This document shows positions 30,955 through 39,183 of a DNA stretch of 64,000 bases, in pieces (positions within the stretch are counted from its first letter, which is position 1; every line of letters starts with the position of its first letter). The DNA lies in assembly GCA_002361615.1 (NCBI GenBank), contig DETK01000019.1, positions 38,782 to 102,781 on the forward strand, written 5' to 3'. The translations under genes and the position numbers were made by a program. The stretch is from Bacteroidales bacterium UBA3290. Lineage in GTDB: Bacteria; Bacteroidota; Bacteroidia; Bacteroidales; UBA932. The notes beneath the pieces are model-generated. The model saw only the letters and a program-made list of their open reading frames with translations, did no database searches and had not been told where the DNA came from.

Positions 30955-32093
30955 GATTCCTGCGTGGCCTTTGCCGGGTGATTTTCGCCCTGACCTTTAT
31001 CGTGTCGGGGGCACTCAAACTGCTCGATCCGGTCGGTACCGGGCTCATCGTCAAGGAGTACCTCGACTTCATGCACCTGGATTTCCTGCAATCCTCCGCC
31101 GTGCTGCTGGGCATGGGCCTGGCTACGGTTGAATTCACGACGGGCATCTGCGTGCTCAGCGGCCTGCGCATCCGCATCATCGCCTGGGTCGCCCTCCTGA
31201 TGATGGCCTTTTTCACAGCCTTGACGTTCTACCTGATGCTCTACAACCCCATCAGCGACTGCGGCTGCTTCGGCGAGGCCATCCATCTGACCAATACCCA
31301 GACTTTCATCAAGAACGTGATCCTGCTGGTGCTCGCCTTCCTGATCTTCCTCGGTCGCAAACGGGCAACCCGGCTGGCCCCGGCTTGGATGGAATGGCTG
31401 TTCGTGGGCATCTTTGCCCTGCTGGCGCTGGCCGTTTCCGTCCGCGCACTGGCCACCATCCCCCAGGTTGATTTCACGGCCTACCGCGTTGGCAACAGCC
31501 TCGATGAACTCGCGCAGGAGAACCAGGCGCGTTTCGAGACGACCTTCCTCTATACCAAGGACGGCCATACGGAAGAATTCACGCTCGACAATCTGCCCGA
31601 CGACAGCTGGACCTACCTTGACAGCAAGACCGTCCAGGTGGGCGGCTCGACCAAGATGGCCCAGGTCGATTTCACGCTCGAGCGGATGGAGGGTCCGGTG
31701 CTGGCCGTGACGGTCTACAGCCCCGAATCGCTCGACAAAGAACATCTGGACCGCATCGACCGTTTCCGCAACGCGGCGCTCATGCAGGGACACGAGGTGA
31801 TTATGTACGGTCCCTCGGGTGATTACGAACCGGCCGACCGCAAGTCGCTCATGACCCTCAACCGCAGCAACGGCGGCGCCGTGTATTTCTACGACGGGAC
31901 CATCGTGTCGAAATGGGCCAATATCGAACTGGACGACGTGAACCTGGCCGGAGTGCTGGAAGAGGATCCCGACGTGGTAATCTTGCGCCACCGTATCCGT
32001 GAACAACTCTATGCCAGCATCCTGATTGCCGGAGCGCTCGTCCTGATGGCCCTGATGCGGATCCTGTGCAAATCGTTCATCAAACTCCGCTGA
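30951..32093 (+). CDS. BT_3928-like DoxX/MauE-type membrane protein
   Basis: 380 residues. Four membrane spans in the first 150 residues match the DoxX/MauE-like fold, with the signature NPISDCGCFGEAIHLTNTQT holding a CxC pair; one more span near 155 and a last one near the C-terminus enclose a periplasmic domain (about 180-350) of unclear fold. This is the arrangement known in Bacteroides as the BT_3928 family. The Cys pair suggests a thiol redox or quinone-linked role; this is inference. Coupled to tmk by ATGA and followed 2 bases later by a GT2 gene. Confidence 0.75.
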   Translation: MRFLRGLCRVIFALTFIVSGALKLLDPVGTGLIVKEYLDFMHLDFLQSSAVLLGMGLATVEFTTGICVLSGLRIRIIAWVALLMMAFFTALTFYLMLYNPISDCGCFGEAIHLTNTQTFIKNVILLVLAFLIFLGRKRATRLAPAWMEWLFVGIFALLALAVSVRALATIPQVDFTAYRVGNSLDELAQENQARFETTFLYTKDGHTEEFTLDNLPDDSWTYLDSKTVQVGGSTKMAQVDFTLERMEGPVLAVTVYSPESLDKEHLDRIDRFRNAALMQGHEVIMYGPSGDYEPADRKSLMTLNRSNGGAVYFYDGTIVSKWANIELDDVNLAGVLEEDPDVVILRHRIREQLYASILIAGALVLMALMRILCKSFIKLR

Positions 32094-32095
32094 CC

Positions 32096-33109
32096 ATGGA
32101 TATCGCCGTCGTCATCCTCAACTGGAATGGGCTGAAGATGCTTCAAACCTACCTGCCTACGCTGGTGGAACGGACCTCCTGCTGCGGCTCCTTCATCGTG
32201 GTGGCCGACAATGGTTCAACCGACGGTTCCGTGGACTGGCTGAAGGAGGCTTATCCCGAAATCCGCACGCTTTGCTTCGACCGGAACTACGGCTTCACGG
32301 GCGGCTACAACCGCGCCCTGCGCGAAATCGACGCCGACTACTATATCCTGCTCAACTCCGACATCGAAGTAGGCGAAGGCTGGCTCGAACCGCTGGTCTC
32401 CTTCATGGAAGAGCACCCCGATGTGGGCATCTGCCAGCCGAAAGTCCTCTCCATGGCCGAGAGGAACCGCTTTGAGTACGCAGGCGCGGCCGGCGGATTC
32501 ATCGACCGCTACGGCTATCCATTCTGCCGCGGCCGCATCCTCTCGAACCTGGAGAAAGACCAGGGACAGTACGACACGCCGGAAGAGTGCTTCTGGGCGA
32601 CGGGGGCCTGCATGATGGTGCGCAGCGCGCTGTACCATCATCTCGGCGGCCTGGACGACAGTTTCTTCGCCCACATGGAGGAGATCGATTTCTGCTGGCG
32701 GGCCAAGTTGCTGGGCTATCAGGTCTGGTGTGTGCCGGCTTCGACGGTCTGGCACGTAGGCGGCGGCACCCTGCCCAACAATTCACCGCAGAAACTCTAT
32801 TTCAACTACCGCAACAACCTGCTGATGCTCTACAAGAACCTTCCGGAAAGCATCCGCAGACGCCGCATCTTTATCAGGATGCTCCTCGACGGCGCTTCCG
32901 CTGCCGTCTATCTGGTAACGGGCCGCTGGAGTTTCTTCAAATCCGTCTGGCGGGCACATCGCGACTATCGCCGCATGCGCCGCGACGAAGATCCGTCTCC
33001 TTTCGAAGAAGAGTGCAACAACATCGGCCTGTACGACCGCAGTATCGTCCTGCGCTTCTTCCTCTCCGGCAAGCGCCTCCGCTGGAGCGACATTGAGCGG
33101 AATCTGTAG
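32096..33109 (+). CDS. Family 2 glycosyltransferase (rhamnosyltransferase-like)
   Basis: 337 residues from ATG 32096 (MDIAVVILNWNGLKMLQTYL). GT-A nucleotide-sugar fold: VVADNGSTDGSVDWLKE, NYGFTGGYNRALREIDADYY, LLNSDIEVGEGWLEPLV (DxD-like), and a WATGACMMVRSALYHHLGGL ... HMEEIDFCWRAKLLGY acceptor/base motif typical of rhamnosyl- and galactofuranosyl-transferase-like GT2. C-terminal membrane-associated helix. Acts on the cytoplasmic face on a lipid-linked glycan; the sugar is unknown. Last gene of tmk-DoxX/MauE-GT2. Confidence 0.88.
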   Translation: MDIAVVILNWNGLKMLQTYLPTLVERTSCCGSFIVVADNGSTDGSVDWLKEAYPEIRTLCFDRNYGFTGGYNRALREIDADYYILLNSDIEVGEGWLEPLVSFMEEHPDVGICQPKVLSMAERNRFEYAGAAGGFIDRYGYPFCRGRILSNLEKDQGQYDTPEECFWATGACMMVRSALYHHLGGLDDSFFAHMEEIDFCWRAKLLGYQVWCVPASTVWHVGGGTLPNNSPQKLYFNYRNNLLMLYKNLPESIRRRRIFIRMLLDGASAAVYLVTGRWSFFKSVWRAHRDYRRMRRDEDPSPFEEECNNIGLYDRSIVLRFFLSGKRLRWSDIERNL

Positions 33110-33162
33110 GCACCGCCGCCTGGACAGTAACCATCTGTGTACCAACTAATTCTAAATAATAA

Positions 33163-33188
33163 CCCCCGCTCGCCGAGCGGGGGCTATT
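33163..33188. terminator. Terminator between GT2 and the M49 peptidase
   Basis: CCCCCGCTC (33163-33171) pairs with GAGCGGGGG (33175-33183), loop GCC, followed by CTATTTT on the plus strand and preceded by an A/T-rich tract, so it may act in both directions between the convergent genes. Confidence 0.8.
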
Positions 33189-33232
33189 TTCAGCTATAAG
33201 CTGTAAATCAGGCAGATAGCCTCCATGCGCGT

Positions 33233-35233
33233 CTAGAGCGTGCGGTACTTCTTGCCGTACTGGAGCTGCTGTTCGAGGAAGTCGGTGCCGTAAACGATCT
33301 TGTAGTCGACGGTTTCACCGTCTTTGACGACGGGGACGATCTCGGGGTTGATGAAGCCGCGGTAGGGTTTCAAGCCGAGGCTGGCGTAACGTGTGAGCAC
33401 TTCCTTGTGGAGTTCGGGGTCGATGTCCACGGCGTAGTTCAGGACCAGGGCTTTGCCGGCTTCGTAGTCGCCTTCGGATTTGATGCGCTGGATTTCGGCG
33501 AGCAGCTCGCCAAACAGGCCACGGAGTTTCTCGAAGTCGTTGATCACGAAGTATGTCTTGCCGTCGCGGACTTTCTTCTCGATGACGTTGTCGGCGCGGC
33601 CGTGCTCATAGCACCAGTCGGCGATCAGCTTGCGGTTCTGCATGTGGGCTTCGGTGTTCTTCTTACCCAGTTCGACCCGGCTGAACTGCGTCATGATGCC
33701 GTTGCGGATGTAACTCATATAGGCTGCCTTATACGCTTCGGGGCTGTCGAGCAGGCCCAGTTCCACCAGCTTGGGATCGGCCACGTAGTAGAGGCCGAAC
33801 AGGTCGGCGCGCGCCTCTTCGAGCGTAGAGGTGAATTCCTTCAGGGCATTGGCAGGAGTGGTCTCGAGCAGCTGGCCGGAGCCGTGGCCGAGGCATTCAT
33901 GAAGGTCGGTGTGGAGATTGTCGGTGATGCTGCCGTATTTCTTGCACAGGTCGATTTCGGCCTGGTCCCAGGCGAACTCGCTCAGGACGCTCTTGGGACG
34001 CTGTTCCGAAGCGAAGGTATAGGCGTCGGTGATATTGGCGATGGTCACCGACTTGGAGCCGTGTTCCTTGCGGATCCAGTCGGCATTGGGCAGGTTGATG
34101 CCGATGGCCGTGGCCGGATAGTTGTCGCCGGCGATGACGGCCACGTTGATGACCTTGGCCGAGACACCCTTGACCTCTTTCTTCTTGAAACGGGGATCCA
34201 CCGGGGAATGGTCTTCGAACCACTGGGCATTGCCGCTGATGATCTCGGTGCGGCGCGAAGCCTCGCGGTCGCGGTAGTTCACGATGCCTTCCCAGGATGC
34301 CTTGCGGCCGAGCGGATCGTCATAGTCCTCGATGAAACCGTTCACGAAGTCCACGTCGCTCTGCGTATCGCCTACCCAGGTAATATTGTACTGGTCCCAC
34401 ATCCGGAGGTCGCCGGTGCGGTAGTATTCCACCAGTTCATCGATATATTGTTTCTGCGTATCGTTCTCGGCGAAGGGACGGGCCGCCTCGAGATGGCCGA
34501 TGATGACCTGGATGGCAGGGCCGTAGAGGCCGTCGGCCTTCCACGTCTTCTCGACGATCTTTCCACCCTCCTTGACGACCTTGCTGTTGAGTCCGTAGCT
34601 GACGGGGTGCGGATCGGACGGGTCTTCCATCTTCGTATAGAAGTCGTTGACCTCGTCGGCCGTTACCCCGTCATAGAAGTTGACGGCGGAAGCTTCGACC
34701 AGGTCTTTCTCCGTGCCCTGATACTGCAGCGTGGGATAGAGGTCGGGATCGTAGATCACCTGCAGCAGGAAATCCCGGCGGACGGGATCTTCGCCCACGG
34801 CGTCCATCAGCGTGGCGAAATAATCCTGCGCGCAAGCAGGCAGGATCTTGTCGTTGGCGTAGTGATGGTGGATGCCGTTGCTGAAGAACACGCGCTTGGC
34901 ATAGACCAGGAAGTCGTTCCACTGCGCGCCCTTGCGCTCTCCCTTGTAGTTCTCGAGGATATCCTCCAGCAGATGCCGGATCTCGAGGTTGTAGCGGAAA
35001 TTCTGGTCCCAGGTGATGTCGCGGCCGGCCTTGGCGGCTTCGCTCAGATGGTAGATGTACGATTTCTGCTGGAAGGTGAGTTCGTCCCAGCCCGGCACCT
35101 GGTAACGAAGCACCTCGATGTCAGCGAATTCGTCGATGGAGTATTGGAAATCGGGGTCGCCGGTCTTCGAACCGCATGCGGTCAGGACCAGGCCCAGTCC
35201 GGTAGTGATGATCATGGCTTTGAAAAGTCGCAT
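33233..35233 (-). CDS. Dipeptidyl peptidase III-like lipoprotein (M49)
   Basis: Zinc exopeptidase that removes dipeptides. From ATG 35231-35233 it has 666 residues, with a lipoprotein signal (MRLFKAMIITTGLGLVLTAC). The M49 zinc motif is present in the bacterial HExxGH form, DLHECLGHGSGQLL near residue 447, with the third ligand Glu in LEEARADLFGLYYV. Bacteroides enzymes of this type are known. It likely digests peptides in the periplasm or at the cell surface. Divergent from a C11 peptidase gene with overlapping promoters, which suggests a linked role in peptide use. Confidence 0.92.
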   Translation of the reverse strand: MRLFKAMIITTGLGLVLTACGSKTGDPDFQYSIDEFADIEVLRYQVPGWDELTFQQKSYIYHLSEAAKAGRDITWDQNFRYNLEIRHLLEDILENYKGERKGAQWNDFLVYAKRVFFSNGIHHHYANDKILPACAQDYFATLMDAVGEDPVRRDFLLQVIYDPDLYPTLQYQGTEKDLVEASAVNFYDGVTADEVNDFYTKMEDPSDPHPVSYGLNSKVVKEGGKIVEKTWKADGLYGPAIQVIIGHLEAARPFAENDTQKQYIDELVEYYRTGDLRMWDQYNITWVGDTQSDVDFVNGFIEDYDDPLGRKASWEGIVNYRDREASRRTEIISGNAQWFEDHSPVDPRFKKKEVKGVSAKVINVAVIAGDNYPATAIGINLPNADWIRKEHGSKSVTIANITDAYTFASEQRPKSVLSEFAWDQAEIDLCKKYGSITDNLHTDLHECLGHGSGQLLETTPANALKEFTSTLEEARADLFGLYYVADPKLVELGLLDSPEAYKAAYMSYIRNGIMTQFSRVELGKKNTEAHMQNRKLIADWCYEHGRADNVIEKKVRDGKTYFVINDFEKLRGLFGELLAEIQRIKSEGDYEAGKALVLNYAVDIDPELHKEVLTRYASLGLKPYRGFINPEIVPVVKDGETVDYKIVYGTDFLEQQLQYGKKYRTL

Positions 35234-35268
35234 ATACACTGAAAATAAAGGATTGGCACATTTTTTCC

Positions 35269-35299
35269 TTGACAAAGATACGGAATTTTCCTATCATTG
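35269..35299 (+). promoter_or_regulatory. Promoter for the C11 peptidase gene
   Basis: TTG at 35269-35271, 20-base spacer, TATCATTG at 35292-35299 (one mismatch to TAnnTTTG). The start would fall at or next to the ATG, so the mRNA may be leaderless. Confidence 0.4.
35273..35280 (-). promoter_or_regulatory. -7 element for the M49 peptidase gene
   Basis: Minus-strand TATCTTTG (35280-35273), 39 bases before the ATG; it overlaps the plus-strand promoter spacer. Confidence 0.5.
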
Positions 35300-35303
35300 C
35301 CTT

Positions 35304-36503
35304 ATGAAACGGATTTTGGGATTTCTGCTGGCACTGCTCTGCGTGACTTCCTGCCACTGGTTCGACCCTGTGCAGAAAGACCGCCATGCCCTGCTCGTCT
35401 TCTTCTCGGGCAACAACAGTCTGTCCGGCTACGGCACGGAAGACCTGCAGAACTTTATGGACGCCTACCTGCCGACCGCCCGCGACAAGGAGAACTACGT
35501 CATGGTCTATTACCACTTTACCGACCAGACCCCTACCCTGAGCCGGCTCTACAAGGACCGCCAGGGCCAGACGGTGGAAGAGACCATCAAGACCTATCCT
35601 TTCTCGACCAATTCCGCCACCGCCACAACGCTGGAAACCGTCATCCGGGATGCCGAGCAGGCCTATCCCGCCGAACACCACGGCATGATCCTGTGGTCAC
35701 ACGCTACCGGCTTCCTGCCTGCCGGCTACTACAGCAATCCCCGCGAATCCACCAAAGGAGAGTCGATGATGAGCGTCGAAGCCGACCCGTACGCCTTCAT
35801 GGTCAAGTCATCCGAACCCGATTCCAAGAGTTTCGCGGAAGACCACGGCAGCGAGATGGAACTCCTCGACCTGCAGAGGGCCCTGTCCAACTTCCACTAC
35901 GATTACCTGATCTTCGACTGCTGCCTGATGGCCAACATCGAAGTCGCCTACCAGCTGCGCGACTGCTGCGACTATCTGCTCATGTCTCCTACCGAAATCC
36001 TGGCCGACGGCCTCCCCTACGACCAGATTACCCAGCCGCTGCTGACCCTGCCCCCGGAAGAGGCGCTCCGCCTCATCGGCGAGAAGTATATGAGCTACTA
36101 CCGCGGTTTCTCGGGCGCCTACCGCTCAGCCACGATCACGCTCGTCAAAACCCAGGAGATGCAACGGCTCGCCACGGCCTGCCGGCAGATCTTCAAGGAC
36201 CGCAGCGATGCGATCATGACGCTCGACCGCTCCAAAGTCCAGCCCTACTTCCGCAACGGATGGCACTGGTACTACGACCTGGACGACTTCGTGAGCCAGC
36301 TGGCCGATGGCGACGAGTATGTGGAATTCGTCCGTGCGCTCTCGGACGTAGTCGTGTACAAAGACGCCACCGAGCACTTTATCGACGTGGACATCAAAAA
36401 GAATTCGGGTCTGAGCATTTACATCCCCAGACCCGGATACACGGTGTTGAACAATTACTACAAGACCCTGGCCTGGAACAAGGCGACAGGGCTGATTCCG
36501 TAA
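35304..36503 (+). CDS. Clostripain-family (C11) cysteine peptidase lipoprotein
   Basis: 399 residues from ATG 35304 (MKRILGFLLALLCVTSC), lipobox VTSC. The caspase-fold catalytic pair is visible: His in AEHHGMILWSHATGFLP and Cys in YLIFDCCLMANIEVAYQLRD; MSPTEILADGLPYDQI follows as in clostripain relatives. Probably cleaves after basic residues, by analogy. The preceding open frame (from 35118) is antisense to the M49 gene. It meets the rubrerythrin gene end to end with no spacer or terminator. Confidence 0.9.
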   Translation: MKRILGFLLALLCVTSCHWFDPVQKDRHALLVFFSGNNSLSGYGTEDLQNFMDAYLPTARDKENYVMVYYHFTDQTPTLSRLYKDRQGQTVEETIKTYPFSTNSATATTLETVIRDAEQAYPAEHHGMILWSHATGFLPAGYYSNPRESTKGESMMSVEADPYAFMVKSSEPDSKSFAEDHGSEMELLDLQRALSNFHYDYLIFDCCLMANIEVAYQLRDCCDYLLMSPTEILADGLPYDQITQPLLTLPPEEALRLIGEKYMSYYRGFSGAYRSATITLVKTQEMQRLATACRQIFKDRSDAIMTLDRSKVQPYFRNGWHWYYDLDDFVSQLADGDEYVEFVRALSDVVVYKDATEHFIDVDIKKNSGLSIYIPRPGYTVLNNYYKTLAWNKATGLIP

Positions 36504-37064
36504 TTATTTCTTGTTCTTGAAATAGCGGTTGTAAAGGCCCTCGAAGCCTTTGCCGTGGCGTGCTTCATCCTTGGCCATCTCGTGGACGGAGTCGTGGATG
36601 GCGTCGTAGCCCAGCTGTTTGGCGCGCGTAGCGATGGCCTTCTTGCCTTCGCAGGCACCGGCCTCGGCTTCCATGCGTTTCTTGAGGTTGGTTTCGGTAT
36701 CCCAGACCATTTCGCCCAGCAGTTCGCAGATCTTGGCGGCGTGCTCGGCCTCTTCCCAGGCGTAGCGCTTGAACGCGTCGGCCACCTCGGGATAGCCCTC
36801 GCGGTCGGCCTGACGGCTCATGGCCAGGTACATGCCCACCTCGGAGCATTCACCCCGGAAGTGATCCTGCAGGCCCTGCCAGACTTCGGGGTCGCAACCC
36901 TTGGCCACACCGAGCTTGTGCTCGTCGACGAAGGTCAGTCCGCCTTCGCTCTGGACCAGTTCGTTGAATTTAGCCTTGGGAGCCTTGCACTGCGGGCACC
37001 GCTCGGGCGCCTCAGGTCCTTCGTGAACGTAACCGCAAACGGTACAAATCCATTTCTTTGCCAT
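36504..37064 (-). CDS. Reverse rubrerythrin (rubredoxin domain first)
   Basis: 186-residue peroxidase that protects anaerobes from peroxide. The rubredoxin domain comes first (CTVCGYVHEG with CPQC, residues 7-25); the ferritin-like di-iron domain follows with ECSEVGMYLAMSRQADREGY, EEAEHAAKICELLGE and HEMAKDEARHGKGFEGLYNR. In classical rubrerythrin the order is the other way round. Transcribed alone from a consensus promoter. Confidence 0.93.
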   Translation of the reverse strand: MAKKWICTVCGYVHEGPEAPERCPQCKAPKAKFNELVQSEGGLTFVDEHKLGVAKGCDPEVWQGLQDHFRGECSEVGMYLAMSRQADREGYPEVADAFKRYAWEEAEHAAKICELLGEMVWDTETNLKKRMEAEAGACEGKKAIATRAKQLGYDAIHDSVHEMAKDEARHGKGFEGLYNRYFKNKK

Positions 37065-37115
37065 GATTTCTATGATTTTAAGTGTTTTGTAGTTTAGAAT
37101 CGTTATAAACTATTA

Positions 37116-37146
37116 CAAAGATAGATATTAATTGTGCTTTCACAAA
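37116..37146 (-). promoter_or_regulatory. Promoter for rubrerythrin
   Basis: Minus-strand TTTG (37146-37143), 19-base spacer, TATCTTTG (37123-37116): exact consensus. Confidence 0.75.
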
Positions 37147-37156
37147 ATTATTTTCT

Positions 37157-37164
37157 TATCTTTG
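37157..37164 (+). promoter_or_regulatory. -7 element for rplY
   Basis: TATCTTTG, divergent from the rubrerythrin promoter. A TTG at 37132-37134 is 22 bases upstream. The start would be near 37171, i.e. at the first leader hairpin. Confidence 0.6.
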
Positions 37165-37170
37165 CGGCCT

Positions 37171-37222
37171 GCCGAAAAGGGAAACCTTTTGGTGCAATGG
37201 GAGCCGGGCCCGATCCCGGCTT
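37171..37222 (+). promoter_or_regulatory. Two-hairpin leader of rplY
   Basis: Hairpin 1: CCGAAAAGG (37172-37180) and CCTTTTGG (37185-37192), GAAA loop, one bulged G. Hairpin 2: AGCCGGG (37202-37208) and CCCGGCT (37215-37221). They lie at the start of the predicted transcript; L25 binds 5S rRNA, so one may be an autoregulatory mimic. No T-tract follows hairpin 2. Confidence 0.5.
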
Positions 37223-37248
37223 GAGTAACACATTTTAAATTCAAGGCA

Positions 37249-37827
37249 ATGAAGCATTTCGAACTGCAAGGTAAGAAGAGAATTACCGGCAAGAAGGCAG
37301 ACGTCAAGAGCGTCCGCAAAGAAGACAGAGTCCCTTGCGTCATCTACGGCGCTGGTATCGAGAACGTTTCTTTCTCCGTTGACGAGAAGGAACTCAAGGG
37401 TCTCACCCACACTCCGTACTCCCACATCGTGGACCTGAACATCGAAGGAGAAGCACACCAGGCCATCCTCAAGGCGATCCAGTATCACCCGGTGACCGAC
37501 CGCGCCCTCCATGTCGATTTCCTCGCCCTCGATCCGACCAAGCCCGTGACCATTGAAGTTCCCATCAAGATCACCGGCAACTCCATCGGCGTACGCCAGG
37601 GCGGCAAACTCAACGTCCCCACCCGCAAGCTGAAGGTCTGCGGTGCCATCGAGAACCTGCCTGACGAACTCCCGGTCGACATCACCGAACTGGGCCTGGG
37701 CAAGCAGATCAATGCCGGCGACCTCAAGTACGACGGTATCCAGATCGTCTCGCCGAAAGGCACGCTGGTATGCGCCGTCCGCGCCACCCGCAACTCCGCA
37801 GCCGCCGCTGCCGAGACTGCCGAATAA
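37249..37827 (+). CDS. rplY: 50S ribosomal protein L25/CTC family
   Basis: 192 residues: N-terminal 5S-rRNA-binding L25 domain (FELQGKKRITGKKADVKSVR, then EDRVPCVIYG) plus the C-terminal TL5/CTC beta domain (residues about 95-185, VPIKITGNSIGVRQGGKLNV). Ala/Glu tail. Followed after 9 bases by pth, a frequent pair. Confidence 0.96.
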   Translation: MKHFELQGKKRITGKKADVKSVRKEDRVPCVIYGAGIENVSFSVDEKELKGLTHTPYSHIVDLNIEGEAHQAILKAIQYHPVTDRALHVDFLALDPTKPVTIEVPIKITGNSIGVRQGGKLNVPTRKLKVCGAIENLPDELPVDITELGLGKQINAGDLKYDGIQIVSPKGTLVCAVRATRNSAAAAAETAE

Positions 37828-37836
37828 TCTCTTCCT

Positions 37837-38445
37837 ATGAACTATCTTGTCGTCGGACTGGGCAATATCGGCGCCGAATACGCCGCCACCCGACACAATA
37901 TGGGATTTATGGTATTGGATGCCTGGGCCCAGGCATCCAATGCTGTTTTTACGCCGGGCCGCTACGGTGCGACCACGGAAATCTCCTTCAAGGGCCGGAA
38001 GTTCATCCTGCTGAAGCCTTCCACCTACATGAACCTCAGCGGAAAGGCCGTGCACTACTGGCTGCAGAAGACCCGCATCCCGCAGGAAAACCTGCTGGTA
38101 GTGGTCGACGACTTCGCCATCCCCTTCGGGACGCTTCGCCTGCGCAAGCGCGGCTCTGACGGCGGACACAACGGGCTCAAGAGTATCGACTACTCCCTGG
38201 CCAGCGACGACTACGCCCGGCTGCGCGTGGGAACGGGCAACGGCGGGTTTGCCGAAGGCCACCAGGTGGACTTCGTGCTGGGTGAACTGCTGCTGGAAGA
38301 GAAAAGGGCGATGCCCGAATTGCTCGAGCGTGCCGTGGCCTGCATCAAATGCTATGGTACCGAGGGAATCGACCGGGCGATGACCCAGTTCAACCGCGCT
38401 CAGTCTTCCGCGTCGCCGGCATCTCCGACAAAAAACGAATCGTAG
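37837..38445 (+). CDS. pth: Peptidyl-tRNA hydrolase
   Basis: Releases tRNA from dropped-off peptidyl-tRNA. 202 residues. Active-site motifs: LVVGLGNIGAEYAATRHNMG (catalytic His, Asn), KPSTYMNLSGKAV, VVVDDFAIPFGTLRLRKRGS (Asp), and GSDGGHNGLKSI. Its last 46 bases overlap the convergent S4-domain gene. Confidence 0.96.
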   Translation: MNYLVVGLGNIGAEYAATRHNMGFMVLDAWAQASNAVFTPGRYGATTEISFKGRKFILLKPSTYMNLSGKAVHYWLQKTRIPQENLLVVVDDFAIPFGTLRLRKRGSDGGHNGLKSIDYSLASDDYARLRVGTGNGGFAEGHQVDFVLGELLLEEKRAMPELLERAVACIKCYGTEGIDRAMTQFNRAQSSASPASPTKNES

Positions 38446-38807
38446 AGCGAATCCATGTCGCGGCGCTCTTTTTTCGTAGGGCGTCCCGTGCCCCTGTCAC
38501 GACGGATGAAGAAAGTCTCCACCGGTGCGTGGAGTTTGTCGAGTTCGCTCTGCGGGGTCAGGTTCTCGGCGTAGCCGGGAACGTCTTTGGCACCGACCCG
38601 TTTCTCGAGCGGGGCCAATACCTTAAATGTATAAAGAACGGGGCCTTTGCGGACCTCGATGCGGTCGCCAGCCTTCACTTCGCGGGAGGGTTTGACGTCG
38701 GCACCGTTGACGGTCACCTTACTGCCCTTGCAGGCGTCGGTCGCATCGGTGCGGGTCTTGTAGACCCGGATGGCCCAAAGATATTTGTCTATACGTACGG
38801 AATCCAT
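38400..38807 (-). CDS. S4-domain RNA-binding protein (Hsp15/HslR-like)
   Basis: About 135 residues from ATG 38805-38807 (MDSVRIDKYLWAIRVYKTRT). The S4 motif RIDKYLWAIRVYKTRTDATD with GSKVTVNGADVKPSREVKAG matches HslR, which rescues stalled 50S subunits. C-terminus is basic then acidic (GRPTKKERRDMDSLYDSFFV). The longer frame to 38897 crosses a terminator and is rejected. Confidence 0.9.
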   Translation of the reverse strand: MDSVRIDKYLWAIRVYKTRTDATDACKGSKVTVNGADVKPSREVKAGDRIEVRKGPVLYTFKVLAPLEKRVGAKDVPGYAENLTPQSELDKLHAPVETFFIRRDRGTGRPTKKERRDMDSLYDSFFVGDAGDAED

Positions 38808-38832
38808 GATGGCTGGTGGGGATGCAAAAAAA

Positions 38833-38852
38833 GAGCCGCATCGCTGCGACTC
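38833..38852 (-). terminator. Terminator after the histone H1-like gene
   Basis: Minus strand: GAGTCGCA (38852-38845) pairs with TGCGGCTC (38840-38833), GCGA loop, followed by seven T (38832-38826). Confidence 0.8.
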
Positions 38853-38880
38853 CTTCATTTTTCTCAGAAAACCGAAAAGC

Positions 38881-39054
38881 TTATTTGGCAGCTTCAACAG
38901 AGGCTTTTCTGAAGTCCTTCATCAGCTTGCTGATGTTGAGCGCGTTCTTGCGTGCACGGGTACCGGCAGCTTTGTTGCCCTTGGTCACCTGAAGATTGGC
39001 GTTGGCTTGGAAGAGCGCAATCTCGGCATTGATTTTTTCAACGAGTTCTTTCAT
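38881..39054 (-). CDS. Small histone H1-like protein
   Basis: 57 residues, too short for most ORF lists: MKELVEKINAEIALFQANAN at the start, then TKGNKAAGTRARKNALNISK and LMKDFRKASVEAAK*. This matches the small Lys/Ala-rich histone H1-like proteins common in Bacteroidetes, thought to bind DNA. ATG at 39052-39054. It has its own promoter with a palindromic spacer and its own terminator. Confidence 0.88.
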   Translation of the reverse strand: MKELVEKINAEIALFQANANLQVTKGNKAAGTRARKNALNISKLMKDFRKASVEAAK

Positions 39055-39112
39055 GGGTTTTAGGTTGTTATGAATTGATAATTACGTATAAATTCTTATT
39101 ACTAAGCGCTTA

Positions 39113-39144
39113 CGAAGGTAGGGAGATTCAGCTAATTCTCCAAA
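39113..39144 (-). promoter_or_regulatory. Histone H1-like promoter with palindromic operator candidate
   Basis: Minus strand: TTTG (39144-39141), 20-base spacer, TACCTTCG (39120-39113; one mismatch to TAnnTTTG). The spacer GGAGAATTAGCTGAATCTCC (39140-39121) is a 16/20 palindrome, so a repressor could sit between the two promoter elements. Confidence 0.5.
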
Positions 39145-39183
39145 TTTTATGCTGAAAAAAATACAAAAAAACTCACTTTTTTA

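Noticed and set aside
35258..35275. Third sigma-54-like site (TTGGCACATTTTTTCC)
   Set aside because: TGGCAC is present, but the -12 element lacks TTGC at the required spacing.
37165..37248. tRNA gene upstream of rplY
   Set aside because: GC-rich hairpins are present but no cloverleaf, T-loop GTTCRA or anticodon arm could be found.
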